From Algoriphagus sp. (lineage in GTDB: Bacteria > Bacteroidota > Bacteroidia > Cytophagales > Cyclobacteriaceae): a stretch of 64,000 bases of DNA. Shown piece after piece: positions 35,944-43,583 of the stretch. A model generated the notes under the pieces. It was not told where the DNA came from. It was given only the letters and a program-made list of their open reading frames with translations, and did no database searches. The position numbers and the translations under genes are program-made. How positions within the stretch are numbered: position 1 is the first letter of the stretch; every line of letters starts with the position of its first letter. The stretch is from the NCBI GenBank assembly GCA_029945945.1, contig JAQSDM010000009.1:62001-126000 (forward strand), read 5' to 3'.

Positions 35944-36372
35944 ATGAAGAAGGCTAAACTACAGATAGAGCACACCTATGATTTCGAGCTTCTGGGGCTT
36001 GTATCGCCTGTTAAAGACTATAAAATGGCATGGTTAATCAACAGGGATTTGCACTTAAATCTGGTGCGAAGTGAGGATATTGAAATAGAGTTTCTGTCCC
36101 TTCCCGGGCTGAAAATCTCTCAATTTTTCCTTTCTTTACCACATGGTTTTGTTCAGCTTCTGAAAAATAAAGCGCTAAATTCAACCCATCAGGTTTCATA
36201 TTTGATCCCTGAATTGAAATCAATGGATTATTTCCTTTTGGTTCAAGACCAAACCTTTCAACTCAGTATTAATACATTTGCAAACCAGCTGGCCCAAAAC
36301 CCCTTTATTCAAAATGTGATGAGGCTGGATATATCTAAACTCAAGTCCAAAGAAAACCTGTTAACTTATTAA
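35944..36372 (+). CDS. IPExxxVDY family protein
   Basis: Small Bacteroidota-specific family of unknown function named after its motif, seen here as LIPELKSMDYFLLV near residue 87. 142 residues, alpha/beta, no signal peptide or membrane segment. It is followed after 7 bp by pyruvate kinase, a neighbourhood I recall as conserved in the phylum, suggesting a link to glycolytic regulation (inference). Confidence 0.87.
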   Translation: MKKAKLQIEHTYDFELLGLVSPVKDYKMAWLINRDLHLNLVRSEDIEIEFLSLPGLKISQFFLSLPHGFVQLLKNKALNSTHQVSYLIPELKSMDYFLLVQDQTFQLSINTFANQLAQNPFIQNVMRLDISKLKSKENLLTY

Positions 36373-36379
36373 TAACCTA

Positions 36380-37804
36380 ATGAGCTATTTCAACAAAACC
36401 AAGATTTTAGCAACAATCGGCCCTGCCTCAAATAATTACGAAACCATCAAAAGTCTTGCAGCAGCGGGCGCGAATGTTTTCCGACTAAACTTTTCCCATG
36501 GAAGCCATGATATCCACCAGGAAGTAATCAAGATCATCAGAAGAATAAACGAAGAAGACAACCTTACCCTAGGTATCCTTCAGGATCTTCAGGGTCCAAA
36601 AATCCGGGTTGGTGAAATGGAAAATAATGGTGTTCAGATTAATCCCGGAGATCAGATCACCATTACAAATGACCCTGTAATTGGAAATGCAAGATTGGTA
36701 AGTACTGTATACCAAAACCTTCCAAATGATGTAGTATCAGGTGATCGGATTTTGATAGATGATGGTAACCTCGAGGTGGTTGTAATTGATACTGACGGTA
36801 AAAATGTGAATTGCACTGTGATCCACGGTGGAATCCTTAAATCCAGAAAAGGTATCAACTTGCCAAATACTAAAGTAAGTGCTCCTTCCTTGACCGAAAA
36901 AGACATTGAGGATTTGAAGTTTGGATTATCTCAGGAGGTTGACTGGATCGCATTGTCTTTTGTAAGATCTTCTGAAGATATCATTGATTTAAGAAGGAGA
37001 ATTGAAGCAGAAGGAAAAGTTTGCAAGATCGTTGCGAAAATTGAAAAACCGGAAGCCCTGGAAAATATCGATTCTATCATCGAGGCTACAGATGCCATTA
37101 TGGTAGCAAGAGGTGATTTGGGAGTGGAAGTTCCTATGGAAATCGTTCCACTTTGGCAAAAGAGAATTGTTGAAAAATGTAAGCTCGCTTGTAAGCCGGT
37201 AATCATTGCTACCCAAATGATGGAAAGCATGATTGTAAACCCTAGACCAACACGGGCTGAAACCAATGACGTTGCAAATGCAGTTCTGGATGGAGCTGAT
37301 GCAGTAATGCTTTCTGCTGAAACTGCCTCAGGTAAGTATCCAGTAAATTCAGTAAAAGCAATGTCCAGCATCATTAAATACCTGGAAGAAAACGCTGAGA
37401 TCTACCATAATCTCTATAAAATCCCTGAAGACGAGGAAAATTTCCTGAGCGACAACCTGATATTGATGGCTGCAAGACTTTCCAGAAATGTGAAAGCAAA
37501 AGCAATCGTTGGAATCACATCCTCCGGATTTACAGGTTTCAGACTGGCTTCCCACAGACCTTCGGCAAACATTTTCGTGTTTACCAGAAATAAAAATCTG
37601 ATTACACAAATGAGCCTTGTTTGGGGAGTCAGAGCCTATTTATATACCAAACAGGAGTCAACAGATGCAACTTTTGAGGATATTGAAAACACTCTCAAGA
37701 AGGATGGTTTTGTAAATACCGGTGATGTTATTATCAATACCGCCAGCATGCCTCTTGCTGCTAAAGGAAGAACTAACATGCTGAAGCTTCATGTAGTGGC
37801 ATAG
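36380..37804 (+). CDS. pyk: pyruvate kinase
   Basis: Last step of glycolysis: phosphoenolpyruvate plus ADP to pyruvate plus ATP. Recognised by TKILATIGPAS, FRLNFSHG, GPKIRVG, the active-site block IVAKIEKPEALENID (catalytic Lys), IMVARGDLGVEVP, and the Mg/PEP motif MMESMI with PTRAE. 474 residues. Allosteric C-terminal domain present from about 340. Own strong terminator follows. Confidence 0.97.
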   Translation: MSYFNKTKILATIGPASNNYETIKSLAAAGANVFRLNFSHGSHDIHQEVIKIIRRINEEDNLTLGILQDLQGPKIRVGEMENNGVQINPGDQITITNDPVIGNARLVSTVYQNLPNDVVSGDRILIDDGNLEVVVIDTDGKNVNCTVIHGGILKSRKGINLPNTKVSAPSLTEKDIEDLKFGLSQEVDWIALSFVRSSEDIIDLRRRIEAEGKVCKIVAKIEKPEALENIDSIIEATDAIMVARGDLGVEVPMEIVPLWQKRIVEKCKLACKPVIIATQMMESMIVNPRPTRAETNDVANAVLDGADAVMLSAETASGKYPVNSVKAMSSIIKYLEENAEIYHNLYKIPEDEENFLSDNLILMAARLSRNVKAKAIVGITSSGFTGFRLASHRPSANIFVFTRNKNLITQMSLVWGVRAYLYTKQESTDATFEDIENTLKKDGFVNTGDVIINTASMPLAAKGRTNMLKLHVVA

Positions 37805-37822
37805 CCATACAATTTGGTTGAG

Positions 37823-37864
37823 GACAAAAAAATGGGACCGCAATTGCGGTCCCATTTTTTTGTC
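37823..37864. terminator. intrinsic terminator of pyk
   Basis: A long, nearly perfect palindrome whose core arms are ATGGGACCGCA and TGCGGTCCCAT, flanked by seven A on the left and seven T on the right. Can work in both directions. Confidence 0.93.
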
Positions 37865-37923
37865 CGATGTTTTTGAAGCGCATCTTTCCGCTTAATTGTT
37901 AAAAAATGAATTAGTTATTTTAA

Positions 37924-37954
37924 ACAGTTTAAGGAAGGATTAATACAGTTTAAG
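37924..37954 (+). promoter_or_regulatory. tandem direct repeat, likely LytTR regulator binding site
   Basis: Two perfect copies of ACAGTTTAAG at 37924-37933 and 37945-37954, start to start 21 bp (two helical turns). LytTR-domain regulators such as AgrA bind two 9-bp direct repeats of about [TA][AC][CA]GTTN[AG][TG] with 12-13 bp between; each copy here fits 8 of 9 positions with a 12-bp spacer. The site is about 36 bp upstream of the -7 element of the fasciclin gene, a position suited to activation. A LytTR regulator gene lies just beyond the fasciclin gene. Confidence 0.68.
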
Positions 37955-37989
37955 TGGTAAAATATACATTTCATTCAACTGGTGAAATC

Positions 37990-37997
37990 TATTTTTG
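37990..37997 (+). promoter_or_regulatory. -7 promoter element of the fasciclin gene
   Basis: TATTTTTG matches TAnnTTTG, 39 bases before the ATG. No -33 TTTG is evident, consistent with dependence on an activator bound at 37924-37954. Confidence 0.5.
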
Positions 37998-38036
37998 GAA
38001 AGTTGGGGTTTCCATTCAAACCAATCCAAACTAACT

Positions 38037-39461
38037 ATGAAAAATATTATCAAGTATCTGTTCATGGGATCTTTCCTACTGACAATACTATCTTGCCAAA
38101 GTGATGATTATCAGGGGCCTATTCCTTACCCAACTCTTATGGAAACGGCTGAAGATGCAGGTCTTACTACGCTTGTGTCAGCAGTGAGAGCCGTTCCGGG
38201 ACTTGAAGCAGCCCTTCAGGATCAAATGGGAATCACGGTATTCGCTCCAACTAATGACGCATTCGCCAATGCTTTGACAGCTTTCAAAGCAAAAGATTTA
38301 AATGAGCTGGTTGTTAAAATTGGCGGAGTTCAAAATCTTCAAACAGTTTTAGGTTTTCATGTTGTTCCTGCTGTTGCTTTTTCTAAAAATTTGAATTCTT
38401 CAAATGTTTTCACAACCCTGGCCAATCAAACATTGACAGTTAATGTGACTCCGGGTTCGGTAACAGTTGTAGATGCTGCAGGAAATACTTCCAGGGTTAT
38501 ACAAGCTGATGTTCAGATTGAAAATGGAGTCGTACATGTAATAGACAGAGTATTGCTTCCAAAAATTGATTTGCCTAAGCCAACACTCGTAGAAGCAGCA
38601 ACAAGTGCAGGTTTGACTACTTTGCTTTCGGCAGTAACAGCAGTTGACGGTCTTGCAAATTCCTTGCTTTCTGCAAATGCGATTACAGTTTTTGCTCCTA
38701 CCAATGAAGCATTTGCGGCAGCACTACAGGTTTTCAAGGTTACTAACCTGAATGACTTGGTAACCAAAATAGGAGGGGTTAAGAATCTTGAGAAAGTTTT
38801 GGGATTTCATGTTGTACCAGCAGTTGCCTTTTCAAAAGATTTAGCGGCGACCAATACCTTTACCACACTTTCAGGTCAAAATATTGTTGTCACAAAGTCT
38901 GGTAATACTGTATCTGTAAGAGATCCCTTAGGAAGAGTTTCTCAGGTAGTTGCGGCTGATATCGCTATAAAAAATGGAGTTGTTCATGTACTTAATGGCG
39001 TGATGCTACCACAAATTGAACTTCCTACAATTGTTGAGGCAGCGACTGCGGCAAATTTAACAGTATTACTTCAGGCTGTTACAGCAGCTAATTTGGGAGC
39101 ACCTTTGTTGAATGCAGAAGCTATCACAGTTTTTGCTCCTACTAATCAAGCTTTCACCAATCTTCTTACTGCGCTCAAAGTAAATTCACTACAAGAATTG
39201 ATTGCTACTTTGGGTGCACCTGCTGTTGCAAAAGTTCTTCAGTTCCATGTAGTGCCTGCTGTAGCCTTCTCTTTTGACTTGAAAGAAGGTGCACAGTCTG
39301 TACCGACACTAGCTGGTGAAATGCTAACAGTAACCAAAACAGGAAGTAATGTCACTGTTACAGATAAAGCGGGAAAAACCTGGAAAGTTGTTACGGCAAA
39401 CGTTGCAATTGAAAACGGAGTAGTCCATGTTATTGATGGAGTGTTGCTTCCAACTTTGTAA
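38037..39461 (+). CDS. lipoprotein with three fasciclin (FAS1) domains
   Basis: Surface or periplasmic adhesion-type protein. Lipobox ending in Cys20 (FLLTILSC), then three FAS1 domains of about 145 residues each, beginning at TLMETAEDAGLTTLV, TLVEAATSAGLTTLL and TIVEAATAANLTVLL. Each carries the H1 box (ITVFAPTNDAF or a variant) and the H2-like ending (VIDGVLLP). The three domains are very similar to each other, pointing to internal duplication. The start is the ATG that opens the signal peptide; an upstream TTG in frame overlaps the promoter. Regulation by the neighbouring LytTR protein is suggested by the repeat pair upstream. Confidence 0.92.
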   Translation: MKNIIKYLFMGSFLLTILSCQSDDYQGPIPYPTLMETAEDAGLTTLVSAVRAVPGLEAALQDQMGITVFAPTNDAFANALTAFKAKDLNELVVKIGGVQNLQTVLGFHVVPAVAFSKNLNSSNVFTTLANQTLTVNVTPGSVTVVDAAGNTSRVIQADVQIENGVVHVIDRVLLPKIDLPKPTLVEAATSAGLTTLLSAVTAVDGLANSLLSANAITVFAPTNEAFAAALQVFKVTNLNDLVTKIGGVKNLEKVLGFHVVPAVAFSKDLAATNTFTTLSGQNIVVTKSGNTVSVRDPLGRVSQVVAADIAIKNGVVHVLNGVMLPQIELPTIVEAATAANLTVLLQAVTAANLGAPLLNAEAITVFAPTNQAFTNLLTALKVNSLQELIATLGAPAVAKVLQFHVVPAVAFSFDLKEGAQSVPTLAGEMLTVTKTGSNVTVTDKAGKTWKVVTANVAIENGVVHVIDGVLLPTL

Positions 39462-39490
39462 AAAGAAACCAACTATTATTTAAAAATATG

Positions 39491-39524
39491 GCGAGGGGCT
39501 TTTGCTCCTCGCTTTTGTTTTTTT
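39491..39524 (+). terminator. intrinsic terminator of the fasciclin gene
   Basis: Stem GCGAGGGGC/GCTCCTCGC (9 bp, one G-T pair) with a 4-base loop at 39491-39512, followed by TTTTGTTTTTTT. It separates the fasciclin gene from the LytTR regulator gene. Confidence 0.88.
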
Positions 39525-39644
39525 AAATAGTATTTAAATCAGTTTAGAAACTTATCGATTTGTTATGTGTTTCTATGCCAATCGTTTGCTGTTTTTTGGA
39601 TAGCAAGGATTTTTTTAAAGTTGGACTACGAATGATTCATACTC

Positions 39645-40406
39645 ATGAAAGTACTTTTGGCAGAAAGCGATTTTAATACTCAAAACAGAATCAGGACCAT
39701 TCTGGAACAAAAAATTCCTGAGATTGAACTAATTGACACTGCTCAAAGCATTGAGGAATTTAAACTAAAAATTGATAAGCAGATGAGTTTCAATGTCGTT
39801 TTGGCTGAAATTCAATTTTGTGATGGTTTAATCTTCGAGGCATTGGAGGATCGAATTTTCAAAGAACCTATCATTTTTATGAATGCCTCAGATCTATTTG
39901 CATTCAGGTCATTTGACCATAATTGCATTGATTATATTCTTAAGCCTATCGAGGAAAATCGGTTGATAAAGGCATTCGTCAAACTCAAAAATCTACAGAA
40001 AAGTCCTTCTCAAGCATTTGGTTTTGGTGAGAATCATTCTAAAAATTCCACTTCTAAACTCTATAAAAAGCGTTTTCTGACCAAAGTTGGAAATAAGATT
40101 AAATTTGTAGCAGTAGATGATATCTCCTATTTTTTCAGCGAAGATGGTTTGAGTTATTTAGTCGAAAAGGGTTCAAATCAAAAAAGCATTATTGATCATG
40201 GAATGATTGAACTTGAATCAGAATTGTTGGACCCGATGAAATTCTATCGGATCAACAGATCATTTATTATTAATGCGGAAGATTTGATAGAGATGAAGCC
40301 TTACTTGAATAGTCGGCTAATCCTTACTTTAAAATCAAAAACCCAACAAGAATTAGTCGTTGCAAGGGAAAAAGTTGGCGATTTCAAAAAATGGATCAAT
40401 CAATAA
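39645..40406 (+). CDS. LytTR-family response regulator with degenerate receiver
   Basis: 253-residue regulator: receiver-like domain (1-120) and C-terminal LytTR DNA-binding domain (about 145-250; RFLTKVGNKIKFVAVDDISY, FYRINRSFIINAEDL). The receiver lacks key phosphorylation residues: Glu55 (VVLAEIQF) occupies the phospho-acceptor Asp position, the acidic pocket reads AESD instead of DDE, and the conserved Thr is Asn80. The lysine in YILKPIE is kept. Glu in this position often mimics the phosphorylated state, so the protein may be always active or respond to something else. No histidine kinase is adjacent. A fitting LytTR site lies upstream of the neighbouring fasciclin gene. Confidence 0.9.
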   Translation: MKVLLAESDFNTQNRIRTILEQKIPEIELIDTAQSIEEFKLKIDKQMSFNVVLAEIQFCDGLIFEALEDRIFKEPIIFMNASDLFAFRSFDHNCIDYILKPIEENRLIKAFVKLKNLQKSPSQAFGFGENHSKNSTSKLYKKRFLTKVGNKIKFVAVDDISYFFSEDGLSYLVEKGSNQKSIIDHGMIELESELLDPMKFYRINRSFIINAEDLIEMKPYLNSRLILTLKSKTQQELVVAREKVGDFKKWINQ

Positions 40407-40430
40407 AAGGATTATCAACTTTCTTACCGG

Positions 40431-40534
40431 AAGGCTAAATCTCTTTGACTAATAAATGGCTGGAAAACCGAAGACCCTATCACGGTGGGCAAGTGCGGAA
40501 ATAAGAAATCAAAATCCACCGTTTCAGCCTTTTT
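40431..40534 (+). other. possible structured RNA or terminator between the LytTR and NFACT genes
   Basis: Nested complementary segments: outer AAGGCT (40431-40436) with AGCCTT (40526-40531), inner ACGGTGG (40482-40488) with CCACCGT (40516-40522), followed by a short T run. It lies between the convergent LytTR and NFACT genes. It resembles no RNA family I know. It may be the 3' structure of the regulator transcript. Confidence 0.35.
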
Positions 40535-40578
40535 GAACCTGTTCAACCTATCACAATCATCAGCAGGGATTTCCCTGA

Positions 40579-42162
40579 TCAGGAATTTTTGGGGCTTATC
40601 GTATCATCCGGCCCCAATGGAGGAATCATCAATACTTTTTCCCGCTCCACATTGACTGATCCAGGAGCAGATCCTTTCACTTTTCTCACATATTTTGCCC
40701 GGGTATATATCACTGGTGCAAGTGTTTCATTTTTGTTTTTGGAGTAGAATGCAGCCAAGCCTGCAGCCCGTTCAAGTACAGGAATAGGAGGGAAGTCGTT
40801 TGCACCCAATTTGATCAGGACGTGAGAACCCGGAACCATTCTGGCATGCAGCCAGAGATCATCTTTTTTGGTGTAGTTCCGCAACATCTCGTCATTGGAA
40901 CTTGCGGATTTTCCTACCCAAATCGGAAAGCCTTCAAATTCAAAAACCTTAAAAGGGAGGGCTGAAGCATCTTTTTGAAGGACTTTGTCTTCTCCATGTG
41001 TTTTCTTGAAGATTTTCAGTTTTCGGAAATCCTCAGACTTTTCCAGTTCTTCAATTTTGCTTTTCAGTTTTTCTACCTGTTCAATTTTTTGATTGATGGT
41101 TTTTTCTAACTGAGCCCATTCGAGTTGTCGGTTTTTGCTTTTTCGATAAAGTGATTCTGCCAAATCCTGAGGTTTTTGGTTGGGCTTCAAGTTTACCTTG
41201 ATCGTTTTTCCTGTGTAAAAATCCAGTAATTCCTTTTCAGAAATCCCATTTCCAAACTCATGCAGATTGGCCATGATCACATCGGCTAAGTTGGAAGGAG
41301 GTGCCGAATTACGAAGCTCCTCCAGTTTCTGGGATGACTTTAAGATGTAAGATTGATGCTTTTTAAGTTGATCCTTGTATTTTTTGAGTAGGGAGTTTTT
41401 TTCTTTTTCAAAATTCCCTCTGACCAACGCCTGATAGAATAACTCGTTGGCGGCCTGAATCGGGTTGGAAAAGGTACTTTTTGAGTTTTGCTCCGGCAAT
41501 AGGCTTAGAACGACATCTCCGGACTTTTCCGCCAGGGAATAGAGCGGTGTGTCCAAAATATCCAGAAGATCCTGCATTAATGCCCATTTTGTCTCCAAAT
41601 CAGCCTCGGGATAGCCTCTTTCCTTTAGCCATGCACGCGGCACGGTACCCAGAGTTGGCAAAAACTGGGAAGCATTTCCTTCCAGGGATTCAAATCGCTC
41701 CTGACTCAAATCAAGGATTTGATCAAGAGATCTCCAATCAAGATCCTTGTCTTCTGAAATCTCATTTCGGAATAATTTCAATGGTGAAACTCCATCCTTT
41801 TCGTACAAAAGGATATTACTTCTGTTTCCGTGAAGTTTGATGAGCAGAACTTTCCCTGAGGTTAATTCAAAAATAAAGGCTCTTTCAAAACTCAGTACCC
41901 TGCACGATTTAATAGTATCTCCGATGATTTCCTCAAAGAGGTTGATGGTGTTTCTTTTTGCTCTGGGAAAATCTTCAGGAAAACTCAAATAAATCTGAGG
42001 AGGGAGCAAATGTGCCCGAATGAATCGCTCACTTGAATCATCTCCTGTTTGAAAAATCAATTCATCTTTACTTTGGGAGAAGCAGGCCAGAATCTCTTTG
42101 CCCGAAAAAACTTTGTCCAATTCAGGACAGAGGAATTTAAGAAAGTGGTAATTGAGATGCAT
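40579..42162 (-). CDS. rqcH: NFACT-family protein, RqcH-like
   Basis: Bacterial NEMF/Rqc2/FbpA relative. In Bacillus, RqcH binds stalled 50S-peptidyl-tRNA complexes and adds alanine tails to nascent chains. The N-terminal NFACT-N region (1-200), a long coiled coil (about 255-400) and the C-terminal NFACT-R domain (DDLWLHARMVPGSHVLIK; AAFYSKNK) are all present in 527 residues. The Asp-Arg pair important in Bacillus RqcH (Asp97/Arg98) appears as Glu93-Arg94 (SFERAFIFEL), a conservative change. Its ATG overlaps the stop of the metallo-hydrolase gene by one base. Last gene of a five-gene operon with a phosphorelay. Confidence 0.88.
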   Translation of the reverse strand: MHLNYHFLKFLCPELDKVFSGKEILACFSQSKDELIFQTGDDSSERFIRAHLLPPQIYLSFPEDFPRAKRNTINLFEEIIGDTIKSCRVLSFERAFIFELTSGKVLLIKLHGNRSNILLYEKDGVSPLKLFRNEISEDKDLDWRSLDQILDLSQERFESLEGNASQFLPTLGTVPRAWLKERGYPEADLETKWALMQDLLDILDTPLYSLAEKSGDVVLSLLPEQNSKSTFSNPIQAANELFYQALVRGNFEKEKNSLLKKYKDQLKKHQSYILKSSQKLEELRNSAPPSNLADVIMANLHEFGNGISEKELLDFYTGKTIKVNLKPNQKPQDLAESLYRKSKNRQLEWAQLEKTINQKIEQVEKLKSKIEELEKSEDFRKLKIFKKTHGEDKVLQKDASALPFKVFEFEGFPIWVGKSASSNDEMLRNYTKKDDLWLHARMVPGSHVLIKLGANDFPPIPVLERAAGLAAFYSKNKNETLAPVIYTRAKYVRKVKGSAPGSVNVEREKVLMIPPLGPDDTISPKNS

Positions 42163-42926
42163 TAAATCAAAGTTACTGTAAGCCCGTCATAGGCCAAAGC
42201 GATTCCTTCAGGCAATTCTTCATCTATTTCGGAATGAAGCCCAAGCCTGTGAGAGATATGGGTGAAATAGGTTTGTTTCGCTCTGATCCGCTGGGCAATT
42301 GCAACAGCTTCATCCAGTGTGAAATGCGAAATATGTGCATCTTTTTGAAGTGCATTCAGGACCAGGATTTCAGATCCGCGAATCAGTTCGATGGATTCTT
42401 CTGGAATAAAATTAGCATCCGTGATGTAGGTGAAGTCTCCGATTCTGAATCCCAAAACAGGAAGTTTATAATGCATCACCGGAATTGGAATGATGTGAAT
42501 TCCTTCGATTTGAAAGGTACGATCATCAATTTCAACGGTCTCTACCCTGGGAACTCCGGGGTATTTTTTTCCTGAGAAAATATAGGAATACTCGCGTTGA
42601 ATCTGTTCCAGGACGTGTGATCTGCCGAAAATGGGAATATCCTTTTTTTGTAAAAAATTAAAGGGTCTAATATCGTCTAACCCCGCTGTATGGTCTTTGT
42701 GCTCATGTGTAAACAGCACAGCATCCAATTTTTTGATCCCGGCCCTGAGCATTTGCATCCGAAAATCTGGCCCCGTGTCAACAACCAGGCTAAGTCCTTC
42801 CACCTCAATATGAATGGAGGAGCGAAAGCGCTGATCCCGAAAATCGAGTGATGAACAAACTTCACAATTGCATCCAATTACAGGGACTCCCTGCGATGTT
42901 CCGGTACCCAGAAAACTGACTTTCAA
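42162..42926 (-). CDS. MBL-fold metallo-hydrolase (PhnP-like)
   Basis: Metallo-beta-lactamase fold phosphodiesterase-like enzyme. Metal site THEHKDH (His74, His76, Asp78, His79), Asp190s region ITDANFIPEE, and HISHRLG. A GCNCEVC cluster (Cys19, 21, 24) matches the structural zinc site of PhnP, a cyclic phosphodiesterase; a related role on a cyclic phosphate or nucleic-acid substrate is inferred. 254 residues. The start is TTG, overlapping the previous stop as TTGA; it gives the family N terminus KVSFLGTGTSQGVPV. Confidence 0.88.
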   Translation of the reverse strand: MKVSFLGTGTSQGVPVIGCNCEVCSSLDFRDQRFRSSIHIEVEGLSLVVDTGPDFRMQMLRAGIKKLDAVLFTHEHKDHTAGLDDIRPFNFLQKKDIPIFGRSHVLEQIQREYSYIFSGKKYPGVPRVETVEIDDRTFQIEGIHIIPIPVMHYKLPVLGFRIGDFTYITDANFIPEESIELIRGSEILVLNALQKDAHISHFTLDEAVAIAQRIRAKQTYFTHISHRLGLHSEIDEELPEGIALAYDGLTVTLI

Positions 42927-43201
42927 AACTTCAATTGGGTTTGCCTCAGTTCAGTCAGAAAATCGTGATTTATTTTGTCGCTGAAGTCCTGAGGATTGAA
43001 ATTCAGCTCATTTAGGATATCAAGAAGTGCATTAATCTTGCCCTCTAAAGGAAAATATTTGTTGACGATTACGACTTTGTTTTCTTTTAACACACAATAC
43101 CCGGATTTGAAATTTCCTTTTTCATAGCGAAGAATAAATTCTGAAGCTGCAAAGAGGTTTTCCAGTTTGTCCAAAAAATGTTTTGTGTATTTGATTACCA
43201 T
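42923..43201 (-). CDS. conserved small hypothetical protein
   Basis: 92 residues, no signal or membrane segment. An alpha-beta-beta-alpha layout is suggested by helix KYTKHFLDKLENLFAASE, strands FILRYEKG and KVVIVNKYF, and helix INALLDILNELN. Not recognised. It is squeezed between the single-domain receiver (4 bp upstream) and the metallo-hydrolase (4-base overlap), so it is certainly part of the operon and probably real. Confidence 0.75.
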   Translation of the reverse strand: MVIKYTKHFLDKLENLFAASEFILRYEKGNFKSGYCVLKENKVVIVNKYFPLEGKINALLDILNELNFNPQDFSDKINHDFLTELRQTQLKF

Positions 43202-43205
43202 CGTT

Positions 43206-43583
43206 TCAGTTTAGGAATTTTTTCACGGTAGCCAAAAGCTTATCAAAATCCAGCGGTTTTTGGATGAAATCATCAAATCCCAATTTTCTGAATTCGTCCA
43301 TCGTATAATTCTTGATATTACCGGAGATGGCAATGATCGGAAGCTTTGATTTTTTGGGATCAGATAATTCACGGATTGCCTTCGTACAGGCTGTTCCGTC
43401 CAAAACCGGCATATTGATATCCATCAGAATTAGATCAAAATCTTCTTTTTCCAACATGTCCAGGACTTGCTGTCCATTTCGGGCAGCCTTCATTTCATAA
43501 TTTTCGAATGAAAGGACACTTTTGGTTAAGTTGATGATAACAGAACTGTCTTCACCTACCAGGATTTTTTTGGGGTTGCTCAT
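43206..43583 (-). CDS. single-domain response regulator (CheY-like)
   Basis: 125-residue stand-alone receiver. Acidic pocket GEDSS (Glu11, Asp12), phospho-acceptor Asp55 (LILMDINMPVLDG), Ser/Thr in AISGN, and Lys in FIQKPLD. There is no output domain, so it acts by protein contact or as a relay step. The ATG overlaps the stop of the REC-Hpt gene (ATGA). Confidence 0.93.
   Translation of the reverse strand: MSNPKKILVGEDSSVIINLTKSVLSFENYEMKAARNGQQVLDMLEKEDFDLILMDINMPVLDGTACTKAIRELSDPKKSKLPIIAISGNIKNYTMDEFRKLGFDDFIQKPLDFDKLLATVKKFLN

Noticed and set aside
38120..39440. threefold repeats in the fasciclin gene considered as a DNA-level repeat array
   Set aside because: They are three diverged FAS1 protein domains in one frame.
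40407..40578. riboswitch or SRP RNA in the spacer after the LytTR gene
   Set aside because: No conserved cores of known riboswitches or of SRP RNA could be recognised; kept only as a possible structured element.
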